From Theocolax elegans (lineage: Eukaryota > Arthropoda > Insecta > Hymenoptera > Cerocephalidae), in assembly GCA_026168455.1 (NCBI GenBank), contig CM047431.1:27779569-27843568 (forward strand): a DNA stretch of 64,000 nt. Reading direction: 5' to 3'. Within the stretch, counting starts at the first letter, position 1. Each line of letters opens with the position of its first letter. Position numbers and translations under genes: made by a program. Shown here piece after piece: positions 10,329 to 21,730 of the stretch. The notes beneath the pieces were generated by a model, which was not told the origin of the DNA, did no database searches, and worked only from the letters and a program-made list of their open reading frames with translations.

Positions 10329-11550
10329 TTTAACGGTGTGCTTGCCTAGGGGAAAAATCATCGAGTCGCCCGTATCATAACCACATAGTTCGTGGCGTAC
10401 AAACCTGACTAGTATTGCCGACTTGGTATTTCATACTCGATACTTAAACCAAAATATATATCTCTATATATGATGTTTACAAATATTTCCCGCGTCGCGG
10501 CTGCGGTTACCTGTCCGCACACTTGCCGTTAATATTATTTGGAAATCGTGCTTCGGTTTCCAATAACGACAGGTACATTAATAATCTTTCCTGAAATTGA
10601 CCGCGGAAAGAAAATAATATCCAAGTTCGCAAGAGCCCGTATACTTATATACGGCTCATAGGACAACGGAGGAATATCTATAAGCGACGGTTTTAAATAT
10701 ATGAATCAACACGATTTGAGATACAACTAAATATGAACAGTTATTAGTTTTTAAAATCAAATGTGATATATACTAAATATAAAACAAATATCGTTCGAGG
10801 TCAATGCACGCACGAGAGTTGAGGCGTAATCGTCGGCTAATCGCGGGGGGAAAGAGGGGTACGCGAACTAACTTTCCTAAACTACGAATAACCGTGATAA
10901 AATTAATTTATTCGTTGTAATTATCACACGCGTGAGAAGTGGTACCACTTACTTTCTATTCTATCCGTATTTCAGAGGACTTGTCACAGAGAAACAGCTT
11001 TCTCTCTCTCTCTCTCTCTCTCACTTGCTTGTGACTGCTCTGGAAACAGGATCAATCCTCAACCGCAGATTAATTCGCGTCGTGCGTATATTAAATACCA
11101 CAAATAAAATGTCACGCAGAGAAACTCTCGGAAAAAATCGTGTAAGCCGGTACGTTACAGCCGCACGTGTCGACGCGACCTCTCTAACTCGTACCGGTCG
11201 TTCTACGCGCGCAACCGCTCTCTCACGAATTGCCGATTTTCGTTGCGCGAGCATCGGCCGTTCGAGAAGTTGGCTATATCTATATCTATATATAGCGCTC
11301 GTGCCTACCTACCGAATTCGATAATGGTGAGTGAATATCACTTACCATTACAACCTCCGTTTTTTTTTCTTTTCTCCTCTCGAAATAACTCTTCTTTTAC
11401 CTGCTTATAAAATAAGTCTGTAATAATTTTAAGTGAATTGGAAATAATTGAGCTGTAGTTAGTAAATAATTAAGTAATTAACCTCCTCTTGAGAAAACTA
11501 CATATATTTAAGATATTCTTTTCCCCTGTTTGGATTAAACAGTTATATAT
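10329..11550. other. Probable Gypsy 1 5' LTR and flank, unresolved
   Basis: If the primer site is right, the 5' LTR begins just right of 10328. The sequence contains a (CT)n tract at about 11001-11022 and a near-palindrome of 27 nt at 11323-11349 (aatggtgagtgaa...). The right boundary of the LTR is not identifiable. 11350-11550 may be leader sequence of the second Gypsy, displaced by the element that follows. Confidence 0.35.
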
Positions 11551-13209
11551 GGGTGGTTGTCTGTGACATCGAAGATGAAAAAAATAAATATTGCTATATC
11601 TGTGGGAATATGTTTTAGAGGTGTCCAGTAGTTCTCCTGAATTTTTTCAGATTTTTTCTGGGCCATTATTTTAAGTTACAGAGAGTCAAAGTTGACATTT
11701 TAGCACTTTTTTGCATTATATGCCCATTTTCATGAATTTTTAGCTCCCAGGGGATGCATTTTTCACTAAAAACTAAAAAATTACTTTTTTTTGTAAAATT
11801 TTCTGAATTTTTCATTAAAAATACTTTTAAAGTTATGCATGTATGCTGTCACACTCTTGCAAGCCATTTAAACCTTAAATAGTGAAAATCAGCAATTCTG
11901 CTCCGGACTCTGGTAACCTAATACTGTCTAAAAGATGTCTTTTTATAGTCAGAAACTGCCTAAAAATTTCCAGAGTGGGTCTAAATCATTAAGATCACTT
12001 ATGGTCAAAATATCCGGGAAAAGTGCCCGAAATATTAATAGAAATGTATATTTGTTGCCTTATAACGATGAATCTAGTAGCATGATCATTGCAAAAAAAT
12101 TGGTGCACTTACCTTGGAGTGGTGGAAAAGTATCTTCACTTGTTTCAGTATCCATCTAATCCCCTGTAAGCTGCTAAAAAGACAAATATTATTATACAAA
12201 TGTAAAAAATTAATTTTTAAACATTTATAATGCTGAATTTTTAGTTTTACATCCCTTACAGGAATTATAATACTAATCTGAAGGATTACTATAAATATAT
12301 AAACATCATTATTACAATAACTGAATATACGTATTTAATACAAAAGATATATAAATAAATCGGATATATAATTATAATGAATAATATGATAACGTAACAG
12401 TGACAAGTTTGTGAAATCTAAACAATGTATTGCTGAATAATAATAATAATAATAATGTTGATACTTTTATAGTAATCCTTCAGATTAGTATTATAATTCT
12501 TGTAAGGGATGTAAAACTAAAAATTCAGCATTATAAATGTATAAAAATTAATTTTTTACATTTGTATAATAATATTTGTATTTTTAGCAGCTTACAGGGG
12601 ATTAGATGGATACTGAAACAATTGAAGATACTTTTCTACCACTCCAAGGTAAGTGCACCAATTTTTTTGCAATGATCATGCTACTAGATTCATCGTTATA
12701 AGGCAACAAATATACATTTCTATTAATATTTCGGGCACTTTTCCCGGATATTTTGACCATAAGTGATCTTAATGATTTAGACCCACTCTGGAAATTTTTA
12801 GGCAGTTTCTGACTATAAAAAGACATCTTTTAGACAGTATTAGGTTACCAGAGTCCGGAGCAGAATTGCTGATTTTCACTATTTAAGGTTTAAATGGCTT
12901 ACAAGAGTGTGACAGCATACATTTATGTCTTTAAAGGTATTTTTAGTGAAAAGTTCGGAAAATTTTACAAAAAAAGTCATATTTATGTTTTTAGTGAAAA
13001 ATGCATCCCCTGGGAGCTAAAAATTCATGAAAATGGGCATATGATGCAGAAAAGTGCTAAAATGTCAACTTTGACTCTCTGTAACTTAAAATAATGGCCC
13101 AGAAAAAATCTGAAAAAATTCAGGAGAACTACTGGATACCTCTAAAACATATTCCCACAGTTATAGCAATATTTATTTTTTTCATCTTCGATGTCACAGA
13201 GAACCACCC
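11551..13209. mobile_element. DNA element with 743-bp terminal inverted repeats
   Basis: The left arm (11551-12293) and right arm (12467-13209) are inverted copies with a few differences and a spacer of about 170 bp. The ends read gggtggtt...; both outer flanks are TATATA-rich, consistent with a TA or TATATA target duplication whose length cannot be fixed. Each arm carries the same 74-codon open frame pointing inward (11935-12159 on +, 12602-12826 on -) and, pointing outward, the same possible first exon. The superfamily is not identified. It sits upstream of the second Gypsy gag, probably in its leader. Confidence 0.8.
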
Positions 13210-13242
13210 ATATATATATAATGGTATTATTCCCTATCGACA

Positions 13243-14545
13243 ATGAACTCTTTAGGAACTCCCACTAGCGATTTAATGATGGTAGACTCCCAAGAAGGTA
13301 TTAAAAGGAGTATTAATAATATCTCAGACGGCCGCATTGTTTAATACGCATTACGGGCAAGATTGAACATAGATAGCAATGCAATGATTCTAAGAGATAG
13401 ATTAGAAAGATATGAAATCAGGAAATATTTTAGCGAGAACGCAACAATATAGATCTAAGATACGATGAGGTAGACCCCAATATAGAAATAGAACTCCACG
13501 AATTATCAGTGTCCAGAGCTACGAATATGAGTTCCCCAAGACAAACAGATGACTCAAGGAATTACAGAGACAGATCAAATCTCCCAAAAGGACAATTACG
13601 AGGACCATTTCAAGATCCCATCTCGCTAAGGGAAGAAAATATTGGATGTAACCAAACAAATCGAGAACAAAATCCAGTAAGAAGAAATAGTAGCAGGAAC
13701 TCTCTAGAGGAAGAGAGCCCGGAATTTAGGACGCGACAAAATCTAATAGATCGTATTAGATTAATTAACCTTGAATCCCAGACCCTTTCACATCGACCCC
13801 AAGCCCAATCTACCCGTTACTAATTAAGTCCCATCTCAAGAAATAATATCCCCTCTCCAATGTACCTGACAGATTCGGTACTTCCGGAATTACAAGTTAC
13901 GATGCCAAACGTATCAAGTACAACAGTCGGGATAAATTATACTTCGTACTACCCGATACAGACAATGGCTACATTCTGTACAACAAGGGAACAATGGTCA
14001 AATATCCCGTTTTTAATCCAAGAGAGCGACTAGGAACGTGTTCCTTGACCACGTTTGTACCGATATTAAGATGTACGGTGCAACCTTCGGCATTCAGACT
14101 GGTATTCCAGCAACCAAATTATAAAAAGCTCCAGGAAAAACCCACCTATGCCCAGAAATCATCCACACCCTCTCCAAGCTCCAAAACCAAAAGGAAAACC
14201 TACCCAAGTTCAACTCCTAATTATAGATCGGACGCGGATAATAGAAAAATGGAAAAAGAAACTATTCCCCAGAAAAATTACGGTCGCGGCTACAAAAACC
14301 AAAATTGGACACCTAAGACGTCGGAAAGAGAACAAGGTTATCCAAACCATCCCCACCATATAGAGGAATTTCAACCCAAATCAGTAATACTCACGAAGGG
14401 CAAGAAACATAAGTCCCAGGGATAAAGTAAAAGAACCCTGTTTCATATGTGGAAAAATGGGACATTGGGTAGCAGAATGCCCAGAACCAAGAAAATGTTT
14501 TGGTTGTGGCCAAACAGGGGTAAGCAGTAAAATGAGAAAAATGCT
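13243..14545 (+). pseudogene. Gypsy 2 gag with zinc knuckle
   Basis: ATG 13243 (MNSLGTPTSD) opens a frame with stops at about 13345 and 13450, so it is broken. Further polar, Asn/Arg/Ser/Pro-rich segments follow at 13509-13823 and 13994-14425. A complete CCHC knuckle (CFICGKMGHWVAEC) is encoded at about 14438-14480, followed by the start of a second one (CFGCG) that loses its frame. The function would be virion core assembly and RNA binding. Confidence 0.7.
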
Positions 14546-14688
14546 ACAATAATCAGGAAAACTTCAATCAGAGGAAATAGATGGCCATATTTCCTCACCA
14601 TTTGGTCTGAAAGGGCCTTACAGAAGAATCCCATAAACCCCAATCTTTGATACAAAAAACCCCCTGAGTTGATCCCAGACTGTTTTTT

Positions 14689-14984
14689 AACTTAGAATTA
14701 AACGGTAGACTATTGGTAGCTTTATTGGATAGTGGTTCAGTTCACTCATTCATTGGAAAGGGAATGAGTGGAAATTGGGAAGCAAATTACGACCATCAAG
14801 GTGCACAAGTGTTAAGGTTGCAGATGGAACACAGGTTCCAATACAGGGGGTAATAGAGATTAAAGTTAAACTGGACGAGAAAGAAATCACAATGCCCTTT
14901 CAGGTTGCTCATGGGTTGCATTATGATTGTATTTTGGGAATGGATTTTAAAAGGAAGGCTAATATTAAGGTACATTTTAAATGA
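14689..14984 (+). pseudogene. Gypsy 2 aspartic protease
   Basis: The active-site motif LLDSGSVHSF is encoded near 14725, with the Asp retained. After a frameshift near 14775, the second half (VADGTQVPIQG, then CILGMDF) is read to 14984. These are the expected landmarks of a retroelement protease. Confidence 0.7.
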
Positions 14985-16308
14985 TACTTGGTGGACAAAT
15001 AAAGGGATAATTCACCAATTCTACCCTTATGGCGAAGACCTTAGCTATTTCCCCGCAATAGCTAGTATCGGTGGACTAGTTAGAGCAACCCCAGAACAAA
15101 TTCAACAATTCAACAAACTATTGGATGATTTAGTTCCCCCCACCCCGAAAACATTAGGAGTAACCAATATAACGGAACACAAATTGGAGTTGATAGATAA
15201 CAAACCTATTCGGCAGCGAAATAGAGGGTATCCCCAAAAATGCTCAAGGCAGCCTACGAGGCAGTCGATAGGATGTTAATAGAAGGAATAATAGAACCGT
15301 CGGATAGTCCTTAGTGTAGCTGTCCGGTTATAGTACCCAAGGCAAACGGGAAATACAGGTTCTGCATTCAGTATAGACAAGTCAATGCAGTAACTAAAAA
15401 GTATGCGTATCCATTACGGAATATGGATGACATACTGTATCAGTTTAGGGAAAGTAGATATATATATAACCAAACTTGATCTCTCGCAAGCCTACCATCA
15501 AGTCCCCCTTGCTCCCGAAAGTCGAGAGATAACGGCGTTTGCAGTTCCCGGTCACGGTCTATTTCAGTTTGAAAGAGTCCCCTATGGATTGACAAATGCC
15601 TTCGCTATATTCCAGCAAATAATGGATAAATTAATTAAGCCAGAATGGGAACCTCATGTCTTCGCCTATTTGGATGACATAATCATCACGGCCAAGACAT
15701 TCGAGGAACACCTACAGTGGATTAGAATAGTCCTTATAGCGCTACGAAAAGCGAACTTACAGATAAATCAGGAAAAATTTGAGTTCTGCTGCGCTGAAGT
15801 AACATATTTGGGTTACATAGTAAACGAGGATGGTTTAAAAACTAATAATGACAAAATTAAACCATTGTTGGAATATCCAGCCCCAACTAACTTGAAGCAA
15901 TTACGTCGGTTTACAGGGATGATTGGATGGTATTCCAGATTTATCGATAGGTTAGCTGAGTACAAAGTACCGCTAAATTACTTGACTCGCAAGGACGTGA
16001 GATGGCAGTAGAAATCCGAACAACAGGAGGCTTTTGAAAAGCTAAAACTTGCCCTAACCCAAGCCCCCGTATTAGCCCGACCGGATCTATCCCTGGCCTT
16101 TACCCTGCAAATGGACGCGAGCGATTACGCTATAGCGGGAGTGCTGACTCAGGAAATTAACGGAAAGGAGCACCCCATTTATTACGTCAGTCGGTTACTG
16201 ACGAAAGCAGAATGGGACTATACGGTCACTGAAAAAGAGTGCTTGGCAGTCCTTTGGGCAGTGGACCGTTTACGAGGTTATCCGATCACCATAGTCTGTT
16301 ATGGCTGA
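14985..16308 (+). pseudogene. Gypsy 2 reverse transcriptase and RNase H N-half
   Basis: The RT start is fragmented (14985-15400, several frames). A good frame from about 15403 shows TKLDLSQAYHQVPL, FAVPGHGLFQFERVPYGL and the catalytic YLDD at 15667-15678. It then shows YLGYIV and the connection region to an in-frame TAG at 16009-16011. The same frame continues into RNase H (MDASDYAIAGVLTQE, TEKECLAVLWAV) until a shift near 16300. Confidence 0.85.
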
Positions 16309-16438
16309 AGAACATTAAAGATCCTACTGGCAGACTGGCTCGTTGGAACACGGTACTACAAAATTATAATATTAAATTAGTACATAGAAAAGGCGCATTG
16401 CACAAAGTACCGGACGCCTTATCAAGAGCTTATGAGTA
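16239..16438 (+). pseudogene. Gypsy 2 RNase H C-half
   Basis: This frame continues RNase H after the shift near 16300: DHHSLLWL, GRLARWNTVLQ and the domain-end motif PDALSRAYE. It ends at TAG 16436-16438. Confidence 0.8.
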
Positions 16439-17306
16439 GGACCATTGTACTTGGAAGATCCGGAATATCAAAAGCGAATGGCCGCGGTTATAAGATCCCC
16501 AAAAATGTACCCAGATTTAAAAATAGAAATGGATATTTATATGCACACCGCCTTAATCCCCTTGTTGACCCCCTAATCGCCGATCTGGACGCGTGGAAGC
16601 TCATACTCCCCAACAAAGACCGACCCAAAGCCTTATTTGAAGCACATTACTCCCCACAATCTGGTCATCTGGGAATGGACAAGACATACGCAAGGGTAGC
16701 AACATACTATTATTGGCCCGGTACCTATTACGACACGTGCAATTTTGTAAAAGTCAGTCAGAAGTGTCAAGCTCACAAATCATCCCAGCATAGAAGGGCC
16801 GTGGACTGTGGTAGCAGCGGACATAATGGGTCCAAAACCACCATCCAAGTTAGGATACAAATATATAATAGTATTCGAGGATCTGTTCACCCGAAAAATG
16901 TATTAACAGCTTTTGATGAGCTAGTGATCAATCGATGGGAATGCCCAAAATACCTTATTACTGATAATGGAACGGAATTTTCAAACAAATCACGGAAAGG
17001 CTAGCAGAATACGGAGTAATTCAATCAACAATTCCGCCGTATCATGCCCAGGCTAACCCAGTGGAACGCGTGAACAGGAATATAAAGCCAATGATAAACA
17101 GCTACCTAGATCAGGACCATAGGGAATGGGATAAGCACCTAGGAGAATTTTGTTTTGCTCTTAAAAGCGTAGTCCACTCATCCACCAAATATTCCCCAGC
17201 TTTCTTAAATTTCGGTAGAAATCCCACCCCGGTAGCTTTACTAAGAAAACACATAGAGTCCCCGTCTCTAATTCCCCAACCAGATACTGAAACATCGTCA
17301 AATTGA
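16432..17306 (+). pseudogene. Gypsy 2 integrase
   Basis: The zinc-binding part shows HYSPQSGHLGMDKTYARV, then C-x2-C with the first Cys intact in CNF/KCQ. The first catalytic Asp is in a different frame near 16828 (ADIMGP). The second is in YLITDNGTEF (about 16965), and the Glu is in NPVERVNR (about 17060). Shifts lie near 16800 and 17000. Confidence 0.8.
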
Positions 17307-17330
17307 ATAACAAGATTACCCATAATCTAT

Positions 17331-17690
17331 GACTTAGTAAAAAGGCACATCGACAAAGCAAACGATAAACACGCCAAATATTATAATAAAGGAAGGAGAG
17401 ATATAACCTTCCAAGTAGAAGATTTAGTCTACAAATGGAACCACGTTTTGTTCTCTGCGGATGACAACTTTGCTGCAAAGCACGCACCAAAGTTCATAGG
17501 ACCTGCAAAAATAGTAAAAGTTTTATCCCCAGTAGTTTACTGGGTCGAGGAAGAGGATACAAAACGGCAGACAAAAGTATTTGTAAATGACTTAAAACGA
17601 TATATCCCCCCCCCCGTTACCCTAATCAGTTTAAAAACCGTACCCCTGAGAAACCCATACCCAACAGAAAAGGATCGCGATCCCCAGTAA
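17331..17690 (+). pseudogene. Gypsy 2 integrase C-terminal (SH3/GPY-type) domain
   Basis: KFIGPAKIVKVLSPVVYWV at about 17491-17546 is the GPY/F-type signature that follows Gypsy integrases, then VNDLKRYIPP. The frame ends at TAA 17688-17690. It is separated from the core by a TGA at about 17304. Confidence 0.75.
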
Positions 17691-17860
17691 ATCCAATCCC
17701 CGAAATCCCAAAACGCAATAGAGGTAGACCAAGGAAAATGAAACCCCAAACAAACGTGAGTATTGGAAACTCCCCTCGAATGAAATTAAGATAAAAAGCG
17801 ATTATTATTTACTAACCCAATAATACTATTCCCACATACTGAAATGCAATTTACACATAA

Positions 17861-17880
17861 GAAAAAGGGTGGGGGGAAGA
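17861..17880 (+). promoter_or_regulatory. Polypurine tract of Gypsy 2
   Basis: An uninterrupted run of purines with one T (gaaaaagggtggggggaaga) lies 170 bp after the pol stop, as expected for second-strand priming just before a 3' LTR. Confidence 0.6.
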
Positions 17881-18756
17881 ATTAGCGTAGCCTTTCCCTC
17901 TTAGTAAAACTACCTACCCGGATACCGTACACACACGCAAACCTATTGTAATCTATCCAGCACCCTAACTACCATGAATGAACAATCCACATCCCTTCCT
18001 CGGTTCCCAGCAATCCAGCACCAGGACAATCCAATGAAGAAGTAATTAGATGAATGATCTGCATCGGGTGCAAAACCTCAGGAGTGACAGCAGGTATCCT
18101 TGGAAGACCATCGCCCACTGGAACCTCGTGCAGAATTCCTATAAAGATAATAATAAATGAGACAAAGCACATTATTAGGGAATAGGATAACCAAGAAGGA
18201 GAAGATAGGACGGCAAAATAGGAAGAAAGAATTGCCAACAGGAGTTGAGAGGTTAGGGAAACACTAACCTTCCCAACTATAAATAAAATAAACAGATAAT
18301 AATAAACTCCTACGGCTTAACGACTTACCTGTAACAATTCCTCAGGAGCTCCAGGTCAACCCCACGACAGGCCAGCGTCGGAGGAGAAACGAGATAAGTA
18401 CCAGTGGCCGTGGCCCGCGCTTTCCGGGGTCTTTTCGATTTGATTTGCAAACATTAGATAGTATTTCAAATGCTAGATGACACTAGCTGCACTGTATTTG
18501 TGGAGATCACTGATAGGTAACGTATTATACATGTATATGTATATGTATATATACATGTATAATACTGTATATTCAAACGTTCGAAATATATTTTCATTTA
18601 CTCATTCTACGAATTTTCGAAACAGCTTGTTTACAGTTCTTGCGAACGCTTCGACAATCGACACTTGACAGCGGACATCGCGGCTTACTGTTTGTTTATT
18701 GTAATCGTGATTCGTGAATAATCGAGCAAAATTGAGGACTAAATATGCCGCGGCAG
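17881..18756. other. Possible Gypsy 2 3' LTR and flank
   Basis: No genes. The 3' LTR should begin near 17881, but without a second copy its end cannot be set. A perfect 17-bp-arm palindrome (gtattatacatgtatat, 18522-18538, complement at 18549-18565) flanks a TATG microsatellite. Confidence 0.4.
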
Positions 18757-19588
18757 TTACACTCCTATTGGAGTAAAGGTTTTGTTAAAAAAAACACTGG
18801 TTGATGCTAAAGATAACAAACCAAAAATAGTGGTTAAATGCGTGAAATACAAAAAAGTTCCGTAATACAAAATCTCATGTGACTTTTCAATGAGAACAGT
18901 GCTCAAATTTACGAAAAAATAAGAAATCAATTTAATAGTATGGGGGGTCACTTTTTTAGTGATAACACCCCTCAGTCTACGTCGACAGTAGTCGGTTGAA
19001 TCGCCTTCTTGACAGCTGGAAGAGAGACGCAGTCGTACGAAGATGGTAGATCGCACGGACGAATTCTTGCTTCGTACCGATAGCAGCACAAGGCGCATGC
19101 GCGCACGAACGAGACGAGCCGAGTGCTGACGGAAAACGGAGCTCCGTTAACTACGGTCGAGAGTGTGTGCTCGCGGTATAATAAAGCAGATATACGTGCT
19201 TTTAATCTTCTTCTTTTCGATAAATCTTGGTGTGAGAGTAGAGCGTGGCAGCGAGTAGAGAATTTATCAATCGACTGCAGTTTTGGAAGGTGAGTGCGTA
19301 TGGTGCACTTTTCCCCTTTCTTCAATGGGTCGCGAATTCCCGGTCCGCCCGCGTGTGTGTGCGCGTATTATTCCCCGCCATCTTACTGTTTCCGACTCTC
19401 TCCCGCGTTTCCCCTCTTTTCCCTGCACTACGCTAAGTGATTGCTTCACCCAATTTAATTATTTGAGAAGCGACTGGTGCCCGAATCCAGTTGTAGATCA
19501 TTTTGTTATTTTTAGAATATTATCGTTCATTTTATAAGCTTCCCGCGTATTTATTTGAGTAGTCCCGCATCCTGATCCCCAGTGCGGC
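18757..19588. other. Promoter/leader-like GC-richer region
   Basis: No coding frame I trust. 18975-19280 is GC-rich with a possible polyadenylation-type aataaa near 19181 and a strong splice-donor match (aag|gtgagt near 19290). tggtgcccgaatcc at 19471-19484 resembles a primer-binding site. This could be an LTR plus leader of a retroelement, or a host 5' exon. I cannot decide from sequence alone. Confidence 0.3.
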
Positions 19589-20002
19589 GTGACAATTCAA
19601 ATCATCTTAAGTTATATGTGTAAAATGATTAATAAGCCAGAATTGGCTTATTACTTAGCAGATTCTGTAGAAGATTTTTGTCTACTCTTAAAAAATCTTG
19701 AAACTGATGAATACAAATGTAAAATTAAAGAGCATTTAAGTAGCATATTTATAGTTCTTTTGTTAGTATGTAATTATTTTCATCCGCAATATTTAGGATC
19801 AAAAGTAATGTCGAATAAGGATCTAGCAAAATTGATTCATGAATTTTTTATAGATGAATTTGATTGGTGCCAATTAGTGCAACAACAAAATTTTTATGAT
19901 AATGATGAAATGCATTGTAAATTAAAAGAAAAAAAGATTCAAAATCCAAATGTTTACTGGGGCTTTGTAAAAAAGTTTGCTCAATTATCTCAATTTTGTT
20001 AG
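19589..20002 (+). pseudogene. Possible hAT-type transposase C-terminal remnant
   Basis: An open frame of 137 codons without an ATG at its start. The last part (NPNVYWGFVKKFAQLSQFC) and the sequence after the TAG at 20000-20002 (KILRISAFTN) resemble the C-terminal dimerisation region of hAT-like transposases. The similarity is weak, and no DDE residues or zinc finger are visible. It could instead be an unrelated open frame. Confidence 0.3.
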
Positions 20003-20249
20003 AAAATACTGCGTATATCAGCTTTTACGAATCGTAATACATTTTCTTATGTTCAGAATGAGGCATCATCTATCATATACCAAATAAAAATCAAAAGTTT
20101 ATTACATGTTCAAAGCAAATGAAAGCAAATGAATAAAAGTATAGAAGAAAATCTTTTTCCTTAAATTTAGTTTTATAATTTTGAACTTATTATTTAATAA
20201 TAATATTTATTATATCGCATATTTTGTAAATAAATATGTAATAAAATCA

Positions 20250-20672
20250 TTTGTCAATATGTAATATCCACATCCACATTATATTAAAATTTTATACTAT
20301 CAAAATGACGATTTAAGTATAAATTATGTTATATTTTTTTAAATAGTTTGTAAAAATTAATTTTTTTGTATTCAATAGGATCGCGGCACCCAAAGGAATA
20401 ATTAGACATAGTGTTTGACTTTTTTATAGGTAATTAATTAATTTTTTAATGGTTTTAAAGTTTAATTCAGAGCGTACGTCCGTACGTCCGTACGTCCGTA
20501 CAGGCGGCTTTTTATTTTTTAACTCTTCTTATATCTCTCATGGAATTTCGAAAAAATGAATTTTTTTTTAATGAAAGTGATCGCGGAACCACACGGATTA
20601 ATTAGAAATAGTGTTTAACTTTTTTATGGGTGTTTAATTACTTTTTTATTTACTTTGTTTACTTTTTTTATA
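20250..20672. repeat. T module of the fold-back repeat family, left copy
   Basis: It contains two related sub-blocks, each starting gatcgcgg (20381 and 20579), which border an 8-bp VNTR (gtccgtac x3 near 20478-20503). The same module recurs inverted at 27390-27790, and in further copies at about 28650, 29890, 32700, 35160, 36400 and 43130. The Penelope-like element is inserted at its inner edge. Confidence 0.8.
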
Positions 20673-20731
20673 CAAAAGGAGGCGTTTTTATCGATTTTTA
20701 GTGAACTAACCATTTAATTTATTTAATTGGC

Positions 20732-20765
20732 GACGTTTCGATGGAAGTCCTCCATCCTCATCAGG
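20732..20765 (-). ncRNA. Hammerhead-ribozyme-like core of the Penelope pLTR
   Basis: On the - strand the sequence is CTGATGAG, a stem-loop with 6-bp stem (gatgga / tccatc, 5-nt loop), then GAAACGTC. CUGAUGA and GAAA are the conserved hammerhead core boxes, and such motifs are known in Penelope-like pseudo-LTRs. I could not identify closing stems I/III, which are very short in this group, so activity is not claimed. Confidence 0.6.
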
Positions 20766-21041
20766 CTATACCTTTATTGAAACAATCATTTGTTACACCA
20801 GCATTTTACAATTTTGCATATATATATCTAAATATAATTACTCACTATTTGGTCAAATTAATGCACATATGTGGCTTTTCTCATAATTTCCATAGTATCT
20901 CTAATGTGTCGCTCTATAATCAAAAGCAAAAGCAAGCAGCAAAACATTAGTGTTAAAATTTGCACAAAGATTGAGGTTATGTAACTTATTTTACCTTTCT
21001 TCTCTGAATCGTACTTATATAACATCATAGAATTTATTTAA

Positions 21042-21075
<34 letters not shown>
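21042..21075. repeat. (AAAT)n microsatellite
   Basis: A pure aaat tract in the 3' region of the Penelope-like element. Confidence 0.85.
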
Positions 21076-21080
<5 letters not shown>

Positions 21081-21186
21081 ATAGAACACACAACACCAAT
21101 TAAGCAAAAAGCAGTCAATATCAATAAAATTTATCAGAAAACAAAATTTGCTAGTCATTATCACAGATAGTTGGTAAAGCTATAAT

Positions 21187-21275
21187 TCAAATTTTTGCGA
21201 CCCGTCATTATACACTTGTAGTGTGTGTCAATTTGACCGTATTCATGACATAGACGTGTAGCAAAAATTTGAATA
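21187..21275. repeat. 14-bp inverted repeat in the Penelope 3' region
   Basis: attcaaatttttgc (21187-21200) pairs perfectly with its complement at 21262-21275, with a loop of about 61 nt. It may be an RNA hairpin downstream of the stop codon. Confidence 0.6.
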
Positions 21276-21730
21276 TTAATAAATCCTATACGAAATGTAA
21301 TATCATTAATTAACATCAAACTTAAGTCAATAATATTAAAAAAATTCTTTTATAAATACCACTAAAAAAAAAATAATTAATGAACACGTAACCATATAAA
21401 TATTATTATTTGTACTTTAATATTTCTATAATTTAAAGTTATATTAACATTGATTCATTCATTATTGTCAATTACTGTTAAAAATTTTTTTCTTAAAAAT
21501 TAATAATAATTCAGTCTATATTTATTGCACTTTGTTAAAATATATTTACCATTTACAAATTAAAAATTAAATTTTGATTTTTTTCCCAATTTCAAATTTA
21601 TGCGCGTATTAATCAGTAATCGATTACAGCGCTGATTATAATACTTGTAATTAAATTTGAACTAATTGATCTACCATCTGTAGATAACTAGCATTATTTT
21701 TGAATTACGTTCAAGAAAGAAAGGAAATTA

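Larger units (their letters stand above)
13243..17880 (+). mobile_element. Gypsy element 2 (Ty3/Gypsy), degenerate
   Basis: Gag, zinc knuckle, protease, reverse transcriptase, RNase H, integrase and a C-terminal domain follow in order on +, with many frameshifts and stops. A polypurine tract closes the element. The 5' LTR is missing or displaced by the inverted-repeat element at 11551-13209, whose right end is only 33 bp from the gag ATG. Confidence 0.85.

Noticed and set aside
11935..12826. Duplicate 74-codon frames (MSFYSQKLPK) as genes
   Set aside because: They are identical by arm homology. The outward-facing splice signals suggest the arm is non-coding in this direction.
18477..19449. 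Host gene 5' exons
   Set aside because: A splice-donor match and GC content are suggestive, but no coding exon follows on either strand before the next repeat.
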